Assembly (NCBI RefSeq): GCF_000374125.1
Contig: NZ_KB893627.1
Location: 124,001-188,000 of the forward strand
Direction of reading: 5' to 3'
Source: Niabella aurantiaca DSM 17617
Lineage (GTDB): Bacteria > Bacteroidota > Bacteroidia > Chitinophagales > Chitinophagaceae
DNA length: 64,000 nt
Within the stretch, counting starts at the first letter, position 1, and the number at the start of each line of letters is the position of its first letter. Below the pieces are notes generated by a model. That model did no database searches. It was not told the DNA's origin and saw nothing but the letters and a program-made list of their open reading frames with translations. The position numbers were made by a program, and so were the translations under genes. Positions 9,085 to 17,594 of the stretch are shown here, piece by piece.

Positions 9085-10122
9085 ATGTGTTGGTTGAAAA
9101 AATATGGATGGAGCTTGCCGGCAGCCATTGCGGTTCTTTGTTTGTTTTCTTTTTTTAAAACAACGGCGGGTCTGAAGGCAATTCATATAAACGGGTTTGC
9201 GCAGGGAACCACTTACCATATTACCTACTATGCTGCCGACAGCAGTATGACCCGGGAAGCCGCCGATAGTATCTTCCGTTCCTTAGACAGTTCACTGTCC
9301 ATATACAAACCCTATTCGGTCATCACGAGATTCAACCGGGCGCCGCGGGGGCTGGTACCCGACGGGCATTTGCGGAAAGTGGTGCTCCGGGCACAGGAAG
9401 TCTCAGAAGCTGCGGCGGGGATCTTTGATATTACGGTAATGCCGCTGGTAAAACTTTGGGGCTTCGGACCGGATGGAAGATCCAAAACCATTCCGGATGC
9501 GCGGAAGGTAAAGGACATACTGGCATATGTGGGTTATCAGAAATTATATTTTAAAGGAGACAGCCTGCTGAAAAAAGATCCGAGGCTTACCATCGATGTG
9601 AACGGCATCGCGCAGGGATATACCGTAGATGTGATCGCCACCTTCCTGGAGGCCCGGGGAGTGCAGGACTATCTGGTGGAAGTAGGGGGCGAGATCCGTG
9701 TAAAGGGCCGGAAGCGGCCATCGGGGGAAATGATGAAGATCGGTATCGAAAGCCCTTCGGAGAATGAGGAGACCGAGACCCCCGTTTTGATAAAAACGGT
9801 CTTTGTAAAAGAAGGGGCCATAACAACTTCGGGAAAATACCGCAATTTCTACCGGAACGGAAATAAAAAAGTGTCGCACCTCATCGATCCCCGCACAGGG
9901 TTCCCGCTGAGTAATGAAATGGTCAGCGTAACCGTTTTTGCAAAAGATGCGATCACCGCAGATGCGTATGACAACGTAATGATGGGGATGCACCTCGATG
10001 AAGCGTTTGCCTTTTTAAAAAGACATCCGGAACTGGAGTGCTATTTTATTTATACTAAAAAGGACGGAACCGTTGCCGATACCGCTTCTGCAGGCTTTGA
10101 AGCAATGAAAGGCCGCATGTAA
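9085..10122 (+). CDS. apbE: ApbE-family FAD:protein FMN transferase
   Basis: 345 residues from the ATG at 9085, which is placed right after a promoter element; a TTG nine bases upstream is less likely. One N-terminal hydrophobic segment (residues about 10-25) suggests export or membrane anchoring. ApbE motifs are present: DSSLSIYKPYSVITRFN, AAAGIFDITVMPLVKLWGFG, LTIDVNGIAQGYTVD, and the metal/flavin-binding tail HLIDPRTGFP with ITADAYDNVMMGM. ApbE proteins transfer FMN from FAD to a Thr of exported flavoproteins such as Nqr/Rnf subunits. No target flavoprotein gene is in the window. Confidence 0.92.
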   Translation: MCWLKKYGWSLPAAIAVLCLFSFFKTTAGLKAIHINGFAQGTTYHITYYAADSSMTREAADSIFRSLDSSLSIYKPYSVITRFNRAPRGLVPDGHLRKVVLRAQEVSEAAAGIFDITVMPLVKLWGFGPDGRSKTIPDARKVKDILAYVGYQKLYFKGDSLLKKDPRLTIDVNGIAQGYTVDVIATFLEARGVQDYLVEVGGEIRVKGRKRPSGEMMKIGIESPSENEETETPVLIKTVFVKEGAITTSGKYRNFYRNGNKKVSHLIDPRTGFPLSNEMVSVTVFAKDAITADAYDNVMMGMHLDEAFAFLKRHPELECYFIYTKKDGTVADTASAGFEAMKGRM

Positions 10123-10191
10123 ATGCTGATGTATTCTGCCGCTTATTGGTTATATTAGCACTTCAAGCCACATCTTTAACTTTTGATCAAT

Positions 10192-12102
10192 ATGAACAGA
10201 CTAAACAAGCTGAACCTGACGGTTCTTGCGCTTGCAATTTCTTTGATCAGCACTGCACAGCAAAAGCCCAATGCCATTGCATTGATACCGGAGCCGGTTT
10301 CGCTGACGGAACAGAACGGCGTTTTTGTGCTGCCGCAGAATGTGACCATCAGTGTTCCCGCAAAAGCAGACCTGGGCCATACCTATGCCCTGTTAAAAGA
10401 AAGGATCGCCAATACCGGGGCCACGGTACAGGAGCAGAAAGAGAATGCCGGCGCCACGATCAGCCTGGTGCTGAACAAAAGCCGCGACAGCCGCCTGGGT
10501 GATGAAGGGTACACGCTTTCGGTAGCACCCGGCAAGGTAACGGTAAAGGCCAACAAGCCGGCGGGGCTTTTTTATGGCGTGCAGACATTTTTGCAATTGC
10601 TGCCGGCGCAGATCGAAAGCGTGGAGCGGGTGGATGGCGTGCAGTTGCAGGCTCCCGCCGTGGAAATTGTCGACTACCCGAAAGTAGGATGGAGAGGACT
10701 GATGCTGGATGTGTCCCGCCACTTTTTTACCGTCGATGAGGTAAAGCGGTACATCGACAATATGTCGCGCTTTAAATACAATATGTTCCATTTTCATCTT
10801 ACGGATGATGAAGGCTGGCGGCTGCAGATCAAAAGCCTGCCCCGGCTTACCGAAGTGGGCGCATGGCGGGTGAACAAAGTGGGCCTGTTCAATACATTTA
10901 CTCCGCCAACACCGGATGAACCTAAAAACTATGGAGGTTACTATACACATGAAGACATTAAAGAGCTGGTGCAATATGCAAAGGACCGCTTTATAAATAT
11001 TGTTCCGGAGATCGATGTCCCCGGGCACAGTCTTGCGGCCATTGCTTCATACCCCGAGCTGTCGTGTACGGAGGGGGCCGATAAATACCAGGTAAGGTCG
11101 GGAGAGCCCATAATGGATTGGTCGCACGGGGCGCCGCCGATCGCGATGATGGACAATACCCTTTGCCCGGCAAATGAAAAAGTATATGGATTTATGGATA
11201 AGGTCATCACCGAAGTGGCACAACTGTTCCCGTTCCCGTACATTCACGTAGGCGGTGATGAAGCCCCTCATAATTTCTGGGAAAAAAGTGCACAGGTGAA
11301 GGCCCTTATGAAAAGGGAAAAGCTCACAACCATCCCGCAGGTACAGGCTTATTTTGAGAAGCGGCTGGAAAAGATCGTAAATGCAAAAGGCAAGAAGCTG
11401 ATGGGCTGGGACGAGATCCTCGAAGGGGGCATTTCTCCCACGGCCGCGCTGATGAGCTGGCGCGGGGAACAGCATGGCATCGAAGCATCAAAATCGAAGC
11501 ATTATGTGGTAATGAGCCCCACACAGTTTACCTATATTGATTACATGCAGGGGGATATAAGCACCGAAGTGCCGATTTATGCTTCCCTACGGTTATCGCA
11601 GGCGTATAAATTCAACCCGGTTCCGGAAGGGGCAAATGCCGAATATATTTTGGGCGGTCAGGCAAACCTGTGGACGGAGAATGTGTCCAACATCCGGCAG
11701 GCGGAGTACATGACCTGGCCGCGCGGGCTGGCGATTGCAGAGTCTGTCTGGTCGCCGCTGGACAAAAAGGACTGGAAAAAATTTGCGGCAAAGACCGAGC
11801 GGTTCTTTGACCGGTTCAATGCAGCGGAGATCAAATATTCGCCGGCCATTTATGACCCCATCGTAACCGTGTCTAAAAAAGAAGGCGAATATTCTGTAAC
11901 CCTCACACCGGAAATAGACGGTCTGGATATTTACACCAGTTTTGATAATTCTGCGCCTGATCGTTTCTATCCAAAGTATTCCCGGCCTTTGCAGATCCCC
12001 AAGGACGCCAATGAGCTACGGATCATTACCTACAAAGGGAAAAAAGAGATCGGCCGGCAAATGACGATCAAAGTGGCCGATCTGAAAAAGCGGGTGAAAT
12101 AG
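10192..12102 (+). CDS. GH20 beta-N-acetylhexosaminidase
   Basis: 636 residues from the ATG at 10192, with a Sec signal peptide ending STAQQ. An N-terminal GH20b-like domain (about 25-150) precedes the GH20 barrel: GWRGLMLDVSRHFFTVDEVK, FHFHLTDDEGWRLQIKS, VPEIDVPGHSLAA, and the catalytic pair in HVGGDEAPHNFW (Asp356-Glu357). A C-terminal beta domain of about 90 residues follows. It removes terminal GlcNAc or GalNAc from glycans, chitobiose or glycoproteins, in the periplasm or at the surface. A cyclophilin lipoprotein gene follows after 38 bases. All catalytic features look intact. Confidence 0.95.
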   Translation: MNRLNKLNLTVLALAISLISTAQQKPNAIALIPEPVSLTEQNGVFVLPQNVTISVPAKADLGHTYALLKERIANTGATVQEQKENAGATISLVLNKSRDSRLGDEGYTLSVAPGKVTVKANKPAGLFYGVQTFLQLLPAQIESVERVDGVQLQAPAVEIVDYPKVGWRGLMLDVSRHFFTVDEVKRYIDNMSRFKYNMFHFHLTDDEGWRLQIKSLPRLTEVGAWRVNKVGLFNTFTPPTPDEPKNYGGYYTHEDIKELVQYAKDRFINIVPEIDVPGHSLAAIASYPELSCTEGADKYQVRSGEPIMDWSHGAPPIAMMDNTLCPANEKVYGFMDKVITEVAQLFPFPYIHVGGDEAPHNFWEKSAQVKALMKREKLTTIPQVQAYFEKRLEKIVNAKGKKLMGWDEILEGGISPTAALMSWRGEQHGIEASKSKHYVVMSPTQFTYIDYMQGDISTEVPIYASLRLSQAYKFNPVPEGANAEYILGGQANLWTENVSNIRQAEYMTWPRGLAIAESVWSPLDKKDWKKFAAKTERFFDRFNAAEIKYSPAIYDPIVTVSKKEGEYSVTLTPEIDGLDIYTSFDNSAPDRFYPKYSRPLQIPKDANELRIITYKGKKEIGRQMTIKVADLKKRVK

Positions 12103-12140
12103 CCGGCGCGGACTTACTGCTGATACAACAAAAGCTTGAA

Positions 12141-12842
12141 ATGAAAAGATTTTTTCCGGTGCTGTGCATCGGTATGCTGGTGTTGAGTGGTTGTGCAACG
12201 GGCAAACCGGTCCGGTCCGATTATAAAAAGGACGTGCTGCTGCGCACCAGCTATGGTGATATGGTGCTGCGCCTGAGCGACGAAACGCCTCAGCACCGCG
12301 ATAATTTCATCCGGCTGGTGAAGTCCGGGTACTACAACGGTGTCCTGTTTCACCGGGTGATCCGGGATTTTATGATCCAGTCCGGCGATCCGCAAAGCCG
12401 GAATGCGCCGGGAGGGAAACCCCTGGGAGAAGGGGGGCCGGGGTACACCATACCGGCAGAGTTCCGGGAGCAGTTGTTTCACCGTAAAGGTGCCCTGGCG
12501 GCCGCCAGGGAGGGAGATGATGTGAACCCGCAAAAAGCCAGCAGCGGCAGCCAGTTCTATATCGTTCAGGGAAAAGTATGGACGAACGGCGCCCTGGATA
12601 CGCTGGAATGGAAACGTCTGAACGGGAGAAAGATCCCCGGAGCGTACCGGAAGGTCTATACCACCGTTGGCGGCGCTCCGCACCTGGATCAGCATTATAC
12701 CGTATTTGGCCGGTTGGTAAAGGGGATTGCGGTGCTGGACAAAATAGCCGCGGTACCCACCAGCAAAGGAAAGGACCGGGACCGCCCCATCCGGAATGTA
12801 ACGATCATCAAAGCAAAAATGGTGAAACGGCAATATCCGTAA
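12141..12842 (+). CDS. Cyclophilin-type peptidyl-prolyl isomerase lipoprotein
   Basis: A 233-residue lipoprotein (VLSGC, Cys18). The cyclophilin core is clear: LLRTSYGDMVLRLSDETP, YYNGVLFHRVIRDFMIQSGDP, ASSGSQFYIVQG and HYTVFGRLVKGIAVLDKIA. An insertion of about 40 residues (WTNGALDTLEWKRLNGRK and following) interrupts the core before the last strand, as in many Bacteroidota homologues. It would catalyse prolyl cis-trans isomerisation during folding of envelope proteins. The gene stands 38 bases after the GH20 gene and may be co-transcribed. It is convergent with the cupin gene. Confidence 0.92.
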   Translation: MKRFFPVLCIGMLVLSGCATGKPVRSDYKKDVLLRTSYGDMVLRLSDETPQHRDNFIRLVKSGYYNGVLFHRVIRDFMIQSGDPQSRNAPGGKPLGEGGPGYTIPAEFREQLFHRKGALAAAREGDDVNPQKASSGSQFYIVQGKVWTNGALDTLEWKRLNGRKIPGAYRKVYTTVGGAPHLDQHYTVFGRLVKGIAVLDKIAAVPTSKGKDRDRPIRNVTIIKAKMVKRQYP

Positions 12843-13110
12843 GCCCAAACCAATCTGCTTGCTTTATCGGTGCTTCCTTCCGGCAGGCGCATCTCCAAAC
12901 GGGGCTTCCCGGAAAATAAGAAGGCGGGCCGGGGGGATTTTCAGGAAGATCCAAGATGAAATATACTGCAGATCGCAGCTCCTGTTTGCAGGTGAACAGC
13001 ATTCAAATTTATATATAGCAGATCTGTTCCGTATGGATAGGTCTGGCGGCAGACGTCTAAATCGCAGGTCCCCGGATTTTTTGTTGAGATTACTGAACGA
13101 TTTGCCCCGG

Positions 13111-13509
13111 TTAGGGCTCACTCGTGACGCTGTCAAAATCTTCCTCGTTCTCTTCTGCCTCTTTTTTCGTGACCCGGATGATGCCGTCTTTATGATGCGG
13201 CGGAGCATAGATGGTGTACATTTTCAGGGGATCGCTGCCCGTGTTGATCACATTATGACGGGCTCCTGAAGGAATGATAACGGCAACGCCATCGCCTACC
13301 GCATATTCCTGATCGTCGATCCGGCAAATGCCTGTGCCGCCTTCAAAACGGAAGAACTGGTCATTCTCCGGGTGTACTTCGGAGCCGATCTCTTCTCCCG
13401 GCTGCAGCGTCATCAGTACCAGCTGCAGCTGTTTTGCGGTGTACAGCACCTTTCTGAAAGCATTATTGGCCAGCGTGTCTTTTTCGATGTCAGTGTGAAA
13501 TCCGTTCAT
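13111..13509 (-). CDS. Small cupin-domain protein
   Basis: 132 residues with no signal peptide. It is a single-domain cupin: motif 1 GEEIGSEVHPENDQFFRFEGG and motif 2 DGVAVIIPSGARHNVINTG, with candidate metal ligands His, Glu/Asp and His. A short acidic tail (KKEAEENEEDFD) follows. Small cupins of this type include sugar isomerases, dioxygenases and metal-dependent binding proteins; the substrate cannot be told. It lies 18 bases downstream of the GroES-like gene on the same strand, so the two are probably co-transcribed. Confidence 0.85.
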   Translation of the reverse strand: MNGFHTDIEKDTLANNAFRKVLYTAKQLQLVLMTLQPGEEIGSEVHPENDQFFRFEGGTGICRIDDQEYAVGDGVAVIIPSGARHNVINTGSDPLKMYTIYAPPHHKDGIIRVTKKEAEENEEDFDSVTSEP

Positions 13510-13527
13510 GGTGTATTGTGTTTCTGG

Positions 13528-13899
13528 TTAAAGTTCTTCTTCCCGTTCCAGCATCAGGATGGCGCTCTGCGGAACAATAAAATACCGTTCGCCTTCATAC
13601 ATCACTTCTGTAGCACCGCTCAGCAAAAAGATGGCAAGGTCTCCCTCTTTGGCTTGCAAAGGAACGTATTTCACCTGGTCTTCCTCCGATTTCCAGGACT
13701 CGTCCTCAACCGGAATGGGGATCGCATAGCCCGGCCCGGTCTTGATCACATAGCCCTGCTGTACTTTTTCTTTTTCCTGAACGCCCGGGGGCAGGTATAA
13801 CCCGCTTTCGGTGCGCTCGTTCCCCTTTACCGGTTTGATCAAAAGCCGGTCGCCGATCACGATTAATTTTCTGAAACGATTGTCTGCGGTTATTCTCAT
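13528..13899 (-). CDS. Stand-alone GroES-like (Cpn10) co-chaperone
   Basis: 123 residues from the ATG at 13899. A longer open frame upstream lacks homology, and a near-consensus promoter element lies at 13920-13927. The Cpn10 fold is visible: VIGDRLLIKPVKGNERTESGLYLPP, QQGYVIKTGPGYAIP, and the C-terminal strands AIFLLSGATEVMYEGERYFIVPQSAILMLE. It is about 25 residues longer than typical GroES, with the extra sequence between the mobile-loop region and the closing strands. No groL is nearby, so it is probably a specialised paralogue. A cupin gene follows. Confidence 0.8.
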   Translation of the reverse strand: MRITADNRFRKLIVIGDRLLIKPVKGNERTESGLYLPPGVQEKEKVQQGYVIKTGPGYAIPIPVEDESWKSEEDQVKYVPLQAKEGDLAIFLLSGATEVMYEGERYFIVPQSAILMLEREEEL

Positions 13900-13919
13900 A
13901 CCTGATCTGGATTGAACCA

Positions 13920-13927
13920 TAAAGGTA
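13920..13927 (-). promoter_or_regulatory. Probable -7 promoter element for the GroES-like gene
   Basis: On the minus strand this reads TACCTTTA, one base off TAnnTTTG, and it lies 20 bases before the chosen ATG at 13899. T-rich sequence lies upstream in the -33 area. It supports the shorter start of the GroES-like gene. Confidence 0.4.
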
Positions 13928-14607
13928 GCAAAATAAAGGGAGCAAAAAAGGACCGGACCGCATAACATCTTCATACGGATACGGCGCATGGAGATATACG
14001 CCACGGCTCGCGGCCCCGGTTCGTATCCGGGAACCATCCGCCCGTTAAACGGTCGGACCCGGTACATGATGGGCCATGTCCATGGCACTTATGGGATTAC
14101 TGCCCCGTTAATGGGCCAACCAAAAAATTTGTTTATGGAAGATTATCATTTTGAATTGCAGCATGGACGAGTGGTCGGACAATCAGTCTTCATTTTGGAT
14201 GCTGAAATAAATTGCCAATGACAGGTTGCTTACGCATTTGAAATCAATTATACTTTAGTCATGCCGAATGTCTTGCTGAACTTGTTTCAGCATCTATGCA
14301 TGATTTAGGCAGATCCTGAAACAAGAATAGATCCCGGAACAAGTCCGGGATGACATCTTCAGGATAACCCAAAGCAGATTTGTCATGGCTTCATTGATTT
14401 TACAACGCAAATTGAAAACTCGGTATGACAGGAGATACTTTTTAGTCAGCCTCTTAATGATAACAGTGCGCCGCTTATCAAGGGAATCAACATTCTGTTT
14501 TTAAACAGGCGCTCAGGATCCCGGTGATAACCCGGGCCATAAGTTGGCAGCTATGGCATCCGCATGAATCGGAAAGCTATTGTCGGGTCGAAGGAGCTGG
14601 CCACCTG
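13928..14607. other. Non-coding interval with palindromic elements
   Basis: About 680 bases between the GroES-like gene and blaR1-like gene. A 77-codon frame at 13988-14221 exists on the plus strand but has no recognisable protein features. The part from 14270 to 14370 holds a cluster of perfect hairpins listed separately. The remainder (14370-14607) shows no gene, promoter or RNA that I recognise. Confidence 0.6.
14274..14365. repeat. Palindromic repeat element with three hairpins, two nested
   Basis: Hairpin one pairs TGCTGAA (14274-14280) with TTCAGCA (14286-14292). The second structure is nested: the outer arms ATCCTGAA (14313-14320) and TTCAGGAT (14358-14365) enclose the inner arms ATCCCGGA (14331-14338) and TCCGGGAT (14344-14351). 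All arms are perfect 7-8 base pairs and two loops share ACAAG or its complement. The words resemble dispersed intergenic palindromes seen in many genomes. No other copy was noticed in this window, so its repeat nature is inferred from its form. Confidence 0.6.
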
Positions 14608-16293
14608 TTAAAGGGCAACGACCTTCCTGTCCTGAAGACTGTCTTTTGTACGGGGAGCGGAGTGTGGGTGATCTTTTTGTTGCTGCTCTACACCTGCTTT
14701 GCTGAAAAGGCTATCGGCCAGCCGGCGATATTCCTTTTGCTTTAAACCGTGCTGCCGGGCGGATCCTGCATGAAACAGGGCGTCCAGGCTTGCCCTCAGC
14801 TGATCATCGGCCTGTTGCCAGTTAATGTCTTTATAAAAAGAACGCAGCATATTGGCGTTTTGCTCCCAGTTAACCTGGTCGATCAGCCGGCTGAGTTTGT
14901 CCTTCAGCGCTTTTTTCTGTTGTTCCGTTACAGTTTCAGCGAGGCTGTTCTCCATGTGCTTCCAGCTTAATTCGGTCACCAGTTTCTTAAAGGCATCCAT
15001 CGATTGCTGTACTTTTTCTTCCGCAGCGCTGTCGAGGGCCGGTACGATGATCGTTGGGTGGTCTGCAAAAAGGATCAGGGGCTCAGAAGCGGTTGCGGCG
15101 GGCGGTGGTGCGGGTGCCTGTATTTTGCCGTCGGGCGTTTCAGCGATCTTCAGATACAGGGCATTATCTCCCGGGCGGGCATCGGGATCATCGATGACCG
15201 GAATGGGTTGTATCGAATATTTCTCCTGACTGCTGTCTGCAGCGCTTTCTTTAGCAGCCACGGGCATAATGTACCGGGCTTCGGCAATGGCGGAGGCGGG
15301 CAGGCTGTTTGTAGCGGCAAGAGCGACCCGGTCCGTCATCGGGCGGGTGCTGCGTGTCAGGTAAAAGCCGCCGGATAACAACAGCATGCATGCCAGCAGC
15401 CCGATCTTTTTAAAGGGTAGCGTTGTTTTCTGGACGCTTCCCATAATAGAGGCCACCCGGTTGCCCAGCTGGCTTTCCTTTCCGGAAGCCTGCATGGTAA
15501 ACCCGTTGCCGGGAAATTGATTGCGGGCCAGCTGCAGGAGGGTGGAGGCGTACATGGATTGTCCGTACTCAAAACGCAATACCCATTGGTCTGCTGATTT
15601 TTCACGATCCAGGTCCTGCGCTTTAACCAGCAGGCGCGCAAAGGGGTTGAAATATAAAAAGGTAATGATGATCTGGGTCACCAGGTTAAAAAAATAGTCG
15701 TTGCGCTTTATATGCGCCAGTTCATGCAGCAGGATCGCCTCCAGTTGCTGCGGGGTGAGCTGGTTGATAAGGGCCACCGGAATCAGGATCACCGGTTTCA
15801 AAAAACCAAGCGTCAATGGGGAAGAAATGATGGAGGATGTATAAAGCTGCACTTTTCTCTTTATATTGAGATAACCGGCAGCATCCAGCATAAAGATCTT
15901 CAGAGCTCCCGGTACGCGGCCGGTACCGGTTCTTCGCAGCCGGCGCAGTTCAAAAGAATTTTTCAGGATATTCCTCAGCGGCAGCACCAGTAATGCCAGG
16001 TACAGGATGGCACCGTAGTTGAGCAGGGGGCGCAACCATTCCAGGTGAATCATCCATTTTAGCAGCCCCCGGTTTGCCTGCGGCGCATCAAGGGAAGTGA
16101 AAAAGGTGATCAGGAAAAGCACAAAGCCCGAAACCAGTCCGGCAAAACGCAGCAAACTGTTTGACGCATCAGAATTTGAGGGACGCAGATACGTGTAAAG
16201 GGTGATCAGCAGCCAGATGATCCCCATTTGCCAGACGCTGCTGAACAGCGCATTTCCCAAAGCAGTAAACACATGGTACAATCCGTATTGCAT
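14608..16293 (-). CDS. BlaR1-type M56 membrane metallopeptidase
   Basis: 561 residues. Transmembrane segments lie near residues 14-34, 46-66, 88-108 and 295-313, with the M56 protease domain between TM3 and TM4. The zinc motif is HELAH (190-194), and the downstream Glu/Asp pair is in DREKSADQWVL (229-239). There is no penicillin-binding sensor domain; instead the extracytoplasmic tail is Pro/Ala-rich and then helical, with three Trp-centred units (Trp444, Trp476, Trp492). In BlaR1 systems the protease cleaves BlaI, encoded here just upstream (3-base gap). The signal sensed is unknown. Confidence 0.9.
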   Translation of the reverse strand: MQYGLYHVFTALGNALFSSVWQMGIIWLLITLYTYLRPSNSDASNSLLRFAGLVSGFVLFLITFFTSLDAPQANRGLLKWMIHLEWLRPLLNYGAILYLALLVLPLRNILKNSFELRRLRRTGTGRVPGALKIFMLDAAGYLNIKRKVQLYTSSIISSPLTLGFLKPVILIPVALINQLTPQQLEAILLHELAHIKRNDYFFNLVTQIIITFLYFNPFARLLVKAQDLDREKSADQWVLRFEYGQSMYASTLLQLARNQFPGNGFTMQASGKESQLGNRVASIMGSVQKTTLPFKKIGLLACMLLLSGGFYLTRSTRPMTDRVALAATNSLPASAIAEARYIMPVAAKESAADSSQEKYSIQPIPVIDDPDARPGDNALYLKIAETPDGKIQAPAPPPAATASEPLILFADHPTIIVPALDSAAEEKVQQSMDAFKKLVTELSWKHMENSLAETVTEQQKKALKDKLSRLIDQVNWEQNANMLRSFYKDINWQQADDQLRASLDALFHAGSARQHGLKQKEYRRLADSLFSKAGVEQQQKDHPHSAPRTKDSLQDRKVVAL

Positions 16294-16296
16294 GAT

Positions 16297-16683
16297 TTAG
16301 TCTTTCTTTTTAAGTGCATCGATCATTAGCTGGATCTTATCCAGTTCTTCCGGGGTTACTTTGCCGTCACCCAGGGCCTGCATCACCAGTTGAGAGGACG
16401 AGCCTCCGAATAAATTACTGACAAACTTGTTCAGCATGTATTTTTGGGTAATCTCTTTATTCACCGCCGCCTTATAAATATGGGTGCGGAAGGAATCATT
16501 GCGTTTTACCAGCCCTTTTTCATTCATGATCTGCATCAGCTTGAGCGTTGTGGTATATCCAACGTCCTTAAACGCAAGCAGGTTCTCATGAACCTCCCGT
16601 ACAGTAGCATTTCCTTTATCCCACAGTACCTGTAAAATTTCCAGTTCGCTTTCAGTGGGCTTCAATGATTTGTTATCTGGCAT
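16297..16683 (-). CDS. BlaI/MecI/CopY-family transcriptional repressor
   Basis: 128 residues from the ATG at 16683; a TTG at 16704 would add seven unneeded residues. The winged helix is in the first 80 residues (TESELEILQVLWDKGNATVREVHENL, YTTTLKLMQIMNEKGLV), and a C-terminal dimerisation region follows. BlaI repressors are released when the partner M56 protease cleaves them. The partner gene begins 3 bases downstream, so the pair is one operon. A TACGA/TCGTA inverted repeat at 16707-16722 is a candidate autoregulatory operator. Confidence 0.93.
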   Translation of the reverse strand: MPDNKSLKPTESELEILQVLWDKGNATVREVHENLLAFKDVGYTTTLKLMQIMNEKGLVKRNDSFRTHIYKAAVNKEITQKYMLNKFVSNLFGGSSSQLVMQALGDGKVTPEELDKIQLMIDALKKKD

Positions 16684-16706
16684 AAGACTTCCATTTATCC
16701 GCAATT

Positions 16707-16722
16707 TACGATTTTTTTCGTA
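16707..16722. promoter_or_regulatory. Candidate BlaI operator (inverted repeat)
   Basis: TACGA, six T, TCGTA is a perfect 5-base inverted repeat, centred about 30 bases upstream of the BlaI ATG. BlaI-type repressors bind short inverted repeats of the TACA/TGTA kind near their own promoters, so position and form fit. The exact Bacteroidota BlaI site is not known to me. Confidence 0.4.
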
Positions 16723-16802
16723 TCAAACCGGAGGCCCGGTTCATTTTACCGCTTTTTAACAAATTTTTGAAGCGCTGCGTATCGCCGGCGGTGGCGGCAG
16801 GC

Positions 16803-16834
16803 TTTTGACGGCAGCGGGTATTTCGGTACCTTTG
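16803..16834 (+). promoter_or_regulatory. Full Bacteroidota promoter (TTTTG, 19 bases, TACCTTTG) for the Crp/Fnr gene
   Basis: The -33 element TTTTG ends at 16807 and the -7 element TACCTTTG spans 16827-16834, leaving 19 bases between them, the standard spacing for the Bacteroidota primary sigma factor. The ATG at 16842 is 7 bases further, so transcription should start at or very near the start codon. This is the best promoter in the window. Confidence 0.75.
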
Positions 16835-16841
16835 CGGCACC

Positions 16842-17549
16842 ATGGATCATTTCAGTAACCCCATCTGTCAGGCTTGTACCATGCACCAGAATTCATTTTT
16901 CTCCGGGCTGACGGAAAAAGAACTGGCGGTATTGAACAGCAATAAATCCTGCAGCTGTGCCAAAAAAGGCCGGGTGATCTTTTCCGAAGGGGGCATGCCC
17001 AGCGGATTGTTCTGCATCAGCAAAGGAAAGATCAAGCTCAGCGCTGTGGGTTTTGACGGGAAAGAGCAGATACTGCGGCTGGCAAAGCCGGGCGACATCA
17101 TCGGGTACCGTTCACTGCTTTCCAACGACCGGTATCATTGCACGGCCGTTGCGCTGGAAGATGTTGATTACTGCTATATCGAAAAAGATTGTTTTTTAAA
17201 ACTGGTGCATTCCAACCGTGCGTTCTGCAGCGCGATCTTTAAGAAGATCAGCGCCGATCTCCGGAACGCGGAACAGCTGATTGTTTCCATGTCGCAAAAG
17301 AATGTACGCGAGCGGATGGCCGAAGCGCTGCTGTTCCTCAAGAATACCTATGGATTGGAAAATGACGGCACTACGTTAAACATACAGCTATCCAGGATCG
17401 AACTGGCCGATTATGTAGGCACTTCCACAGAAAGTGCCATCCGGGTGCTGTCGGAATTCAATCACGACAAACTCATTGGGCTGAGCGGAAAACGGATACG
17501 GCTGCTCGACCTGGAAAAACTGACACGAACGGCAAACCCCCGTCTCTGA
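16842..17549 (+). CDS. Crp/Fnr-family transcriptional regulator
   Basis: 235 residues: N-terminal cyclic-nucleotide-binding-like beta barrel (FSEGGMPSGLFCISKGKIKLS to IEKDCFLKL), a long dimer helix, then a winged helix with LSRIELADYVGTSTESAIRVLSEF as recognition part. Cysteines at 9 and 12 (CQAC) and 36 and 38 (CSC) could hold a redox or Fe-S centre as in FNR, although the spacing differs from the E. coli protein. In Bacteroidota such a gene commonly precedes the cbb3-oxidase assembly genes; here only a decayed ATPase-like remnant follows. It is probably an oxygen or redox regulator. Confidence 0.9.
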   Translation: MDHFSNPICQACTMHQNSFFSGLTEKELAVLNSNKSCSCAKKGRVIFSEGGMPSGLFCISKGKIKLSAVGFDGKEQILRLAKPGDIIGYRSLLSNDRYHCTAVALEDVDYCYIEKDCFLKLVHSNRAFCSAIFKKISADLRNAEQLIVSMSQKNVRERMAEALLFLKNTYGLENDGTTLNIQLSRIELADYVGTSTESAIRVLSEFNHDKLIGLSGKRIRLLDLEKLTRTANPRL

Positions 17550-17594
17550 TCCTCCTTATTTTCCGGTCTTCCTCATGCCCGGTATCGTTTTCCG

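Noticed and set aside
13988-14221. Open frame of 77 codons on the plus strand
   Set aside because: No recognisable motif, composition unlike the neighbours, no promoter or ribosome-binding site seen; it lies in the palindrome-rich interval.
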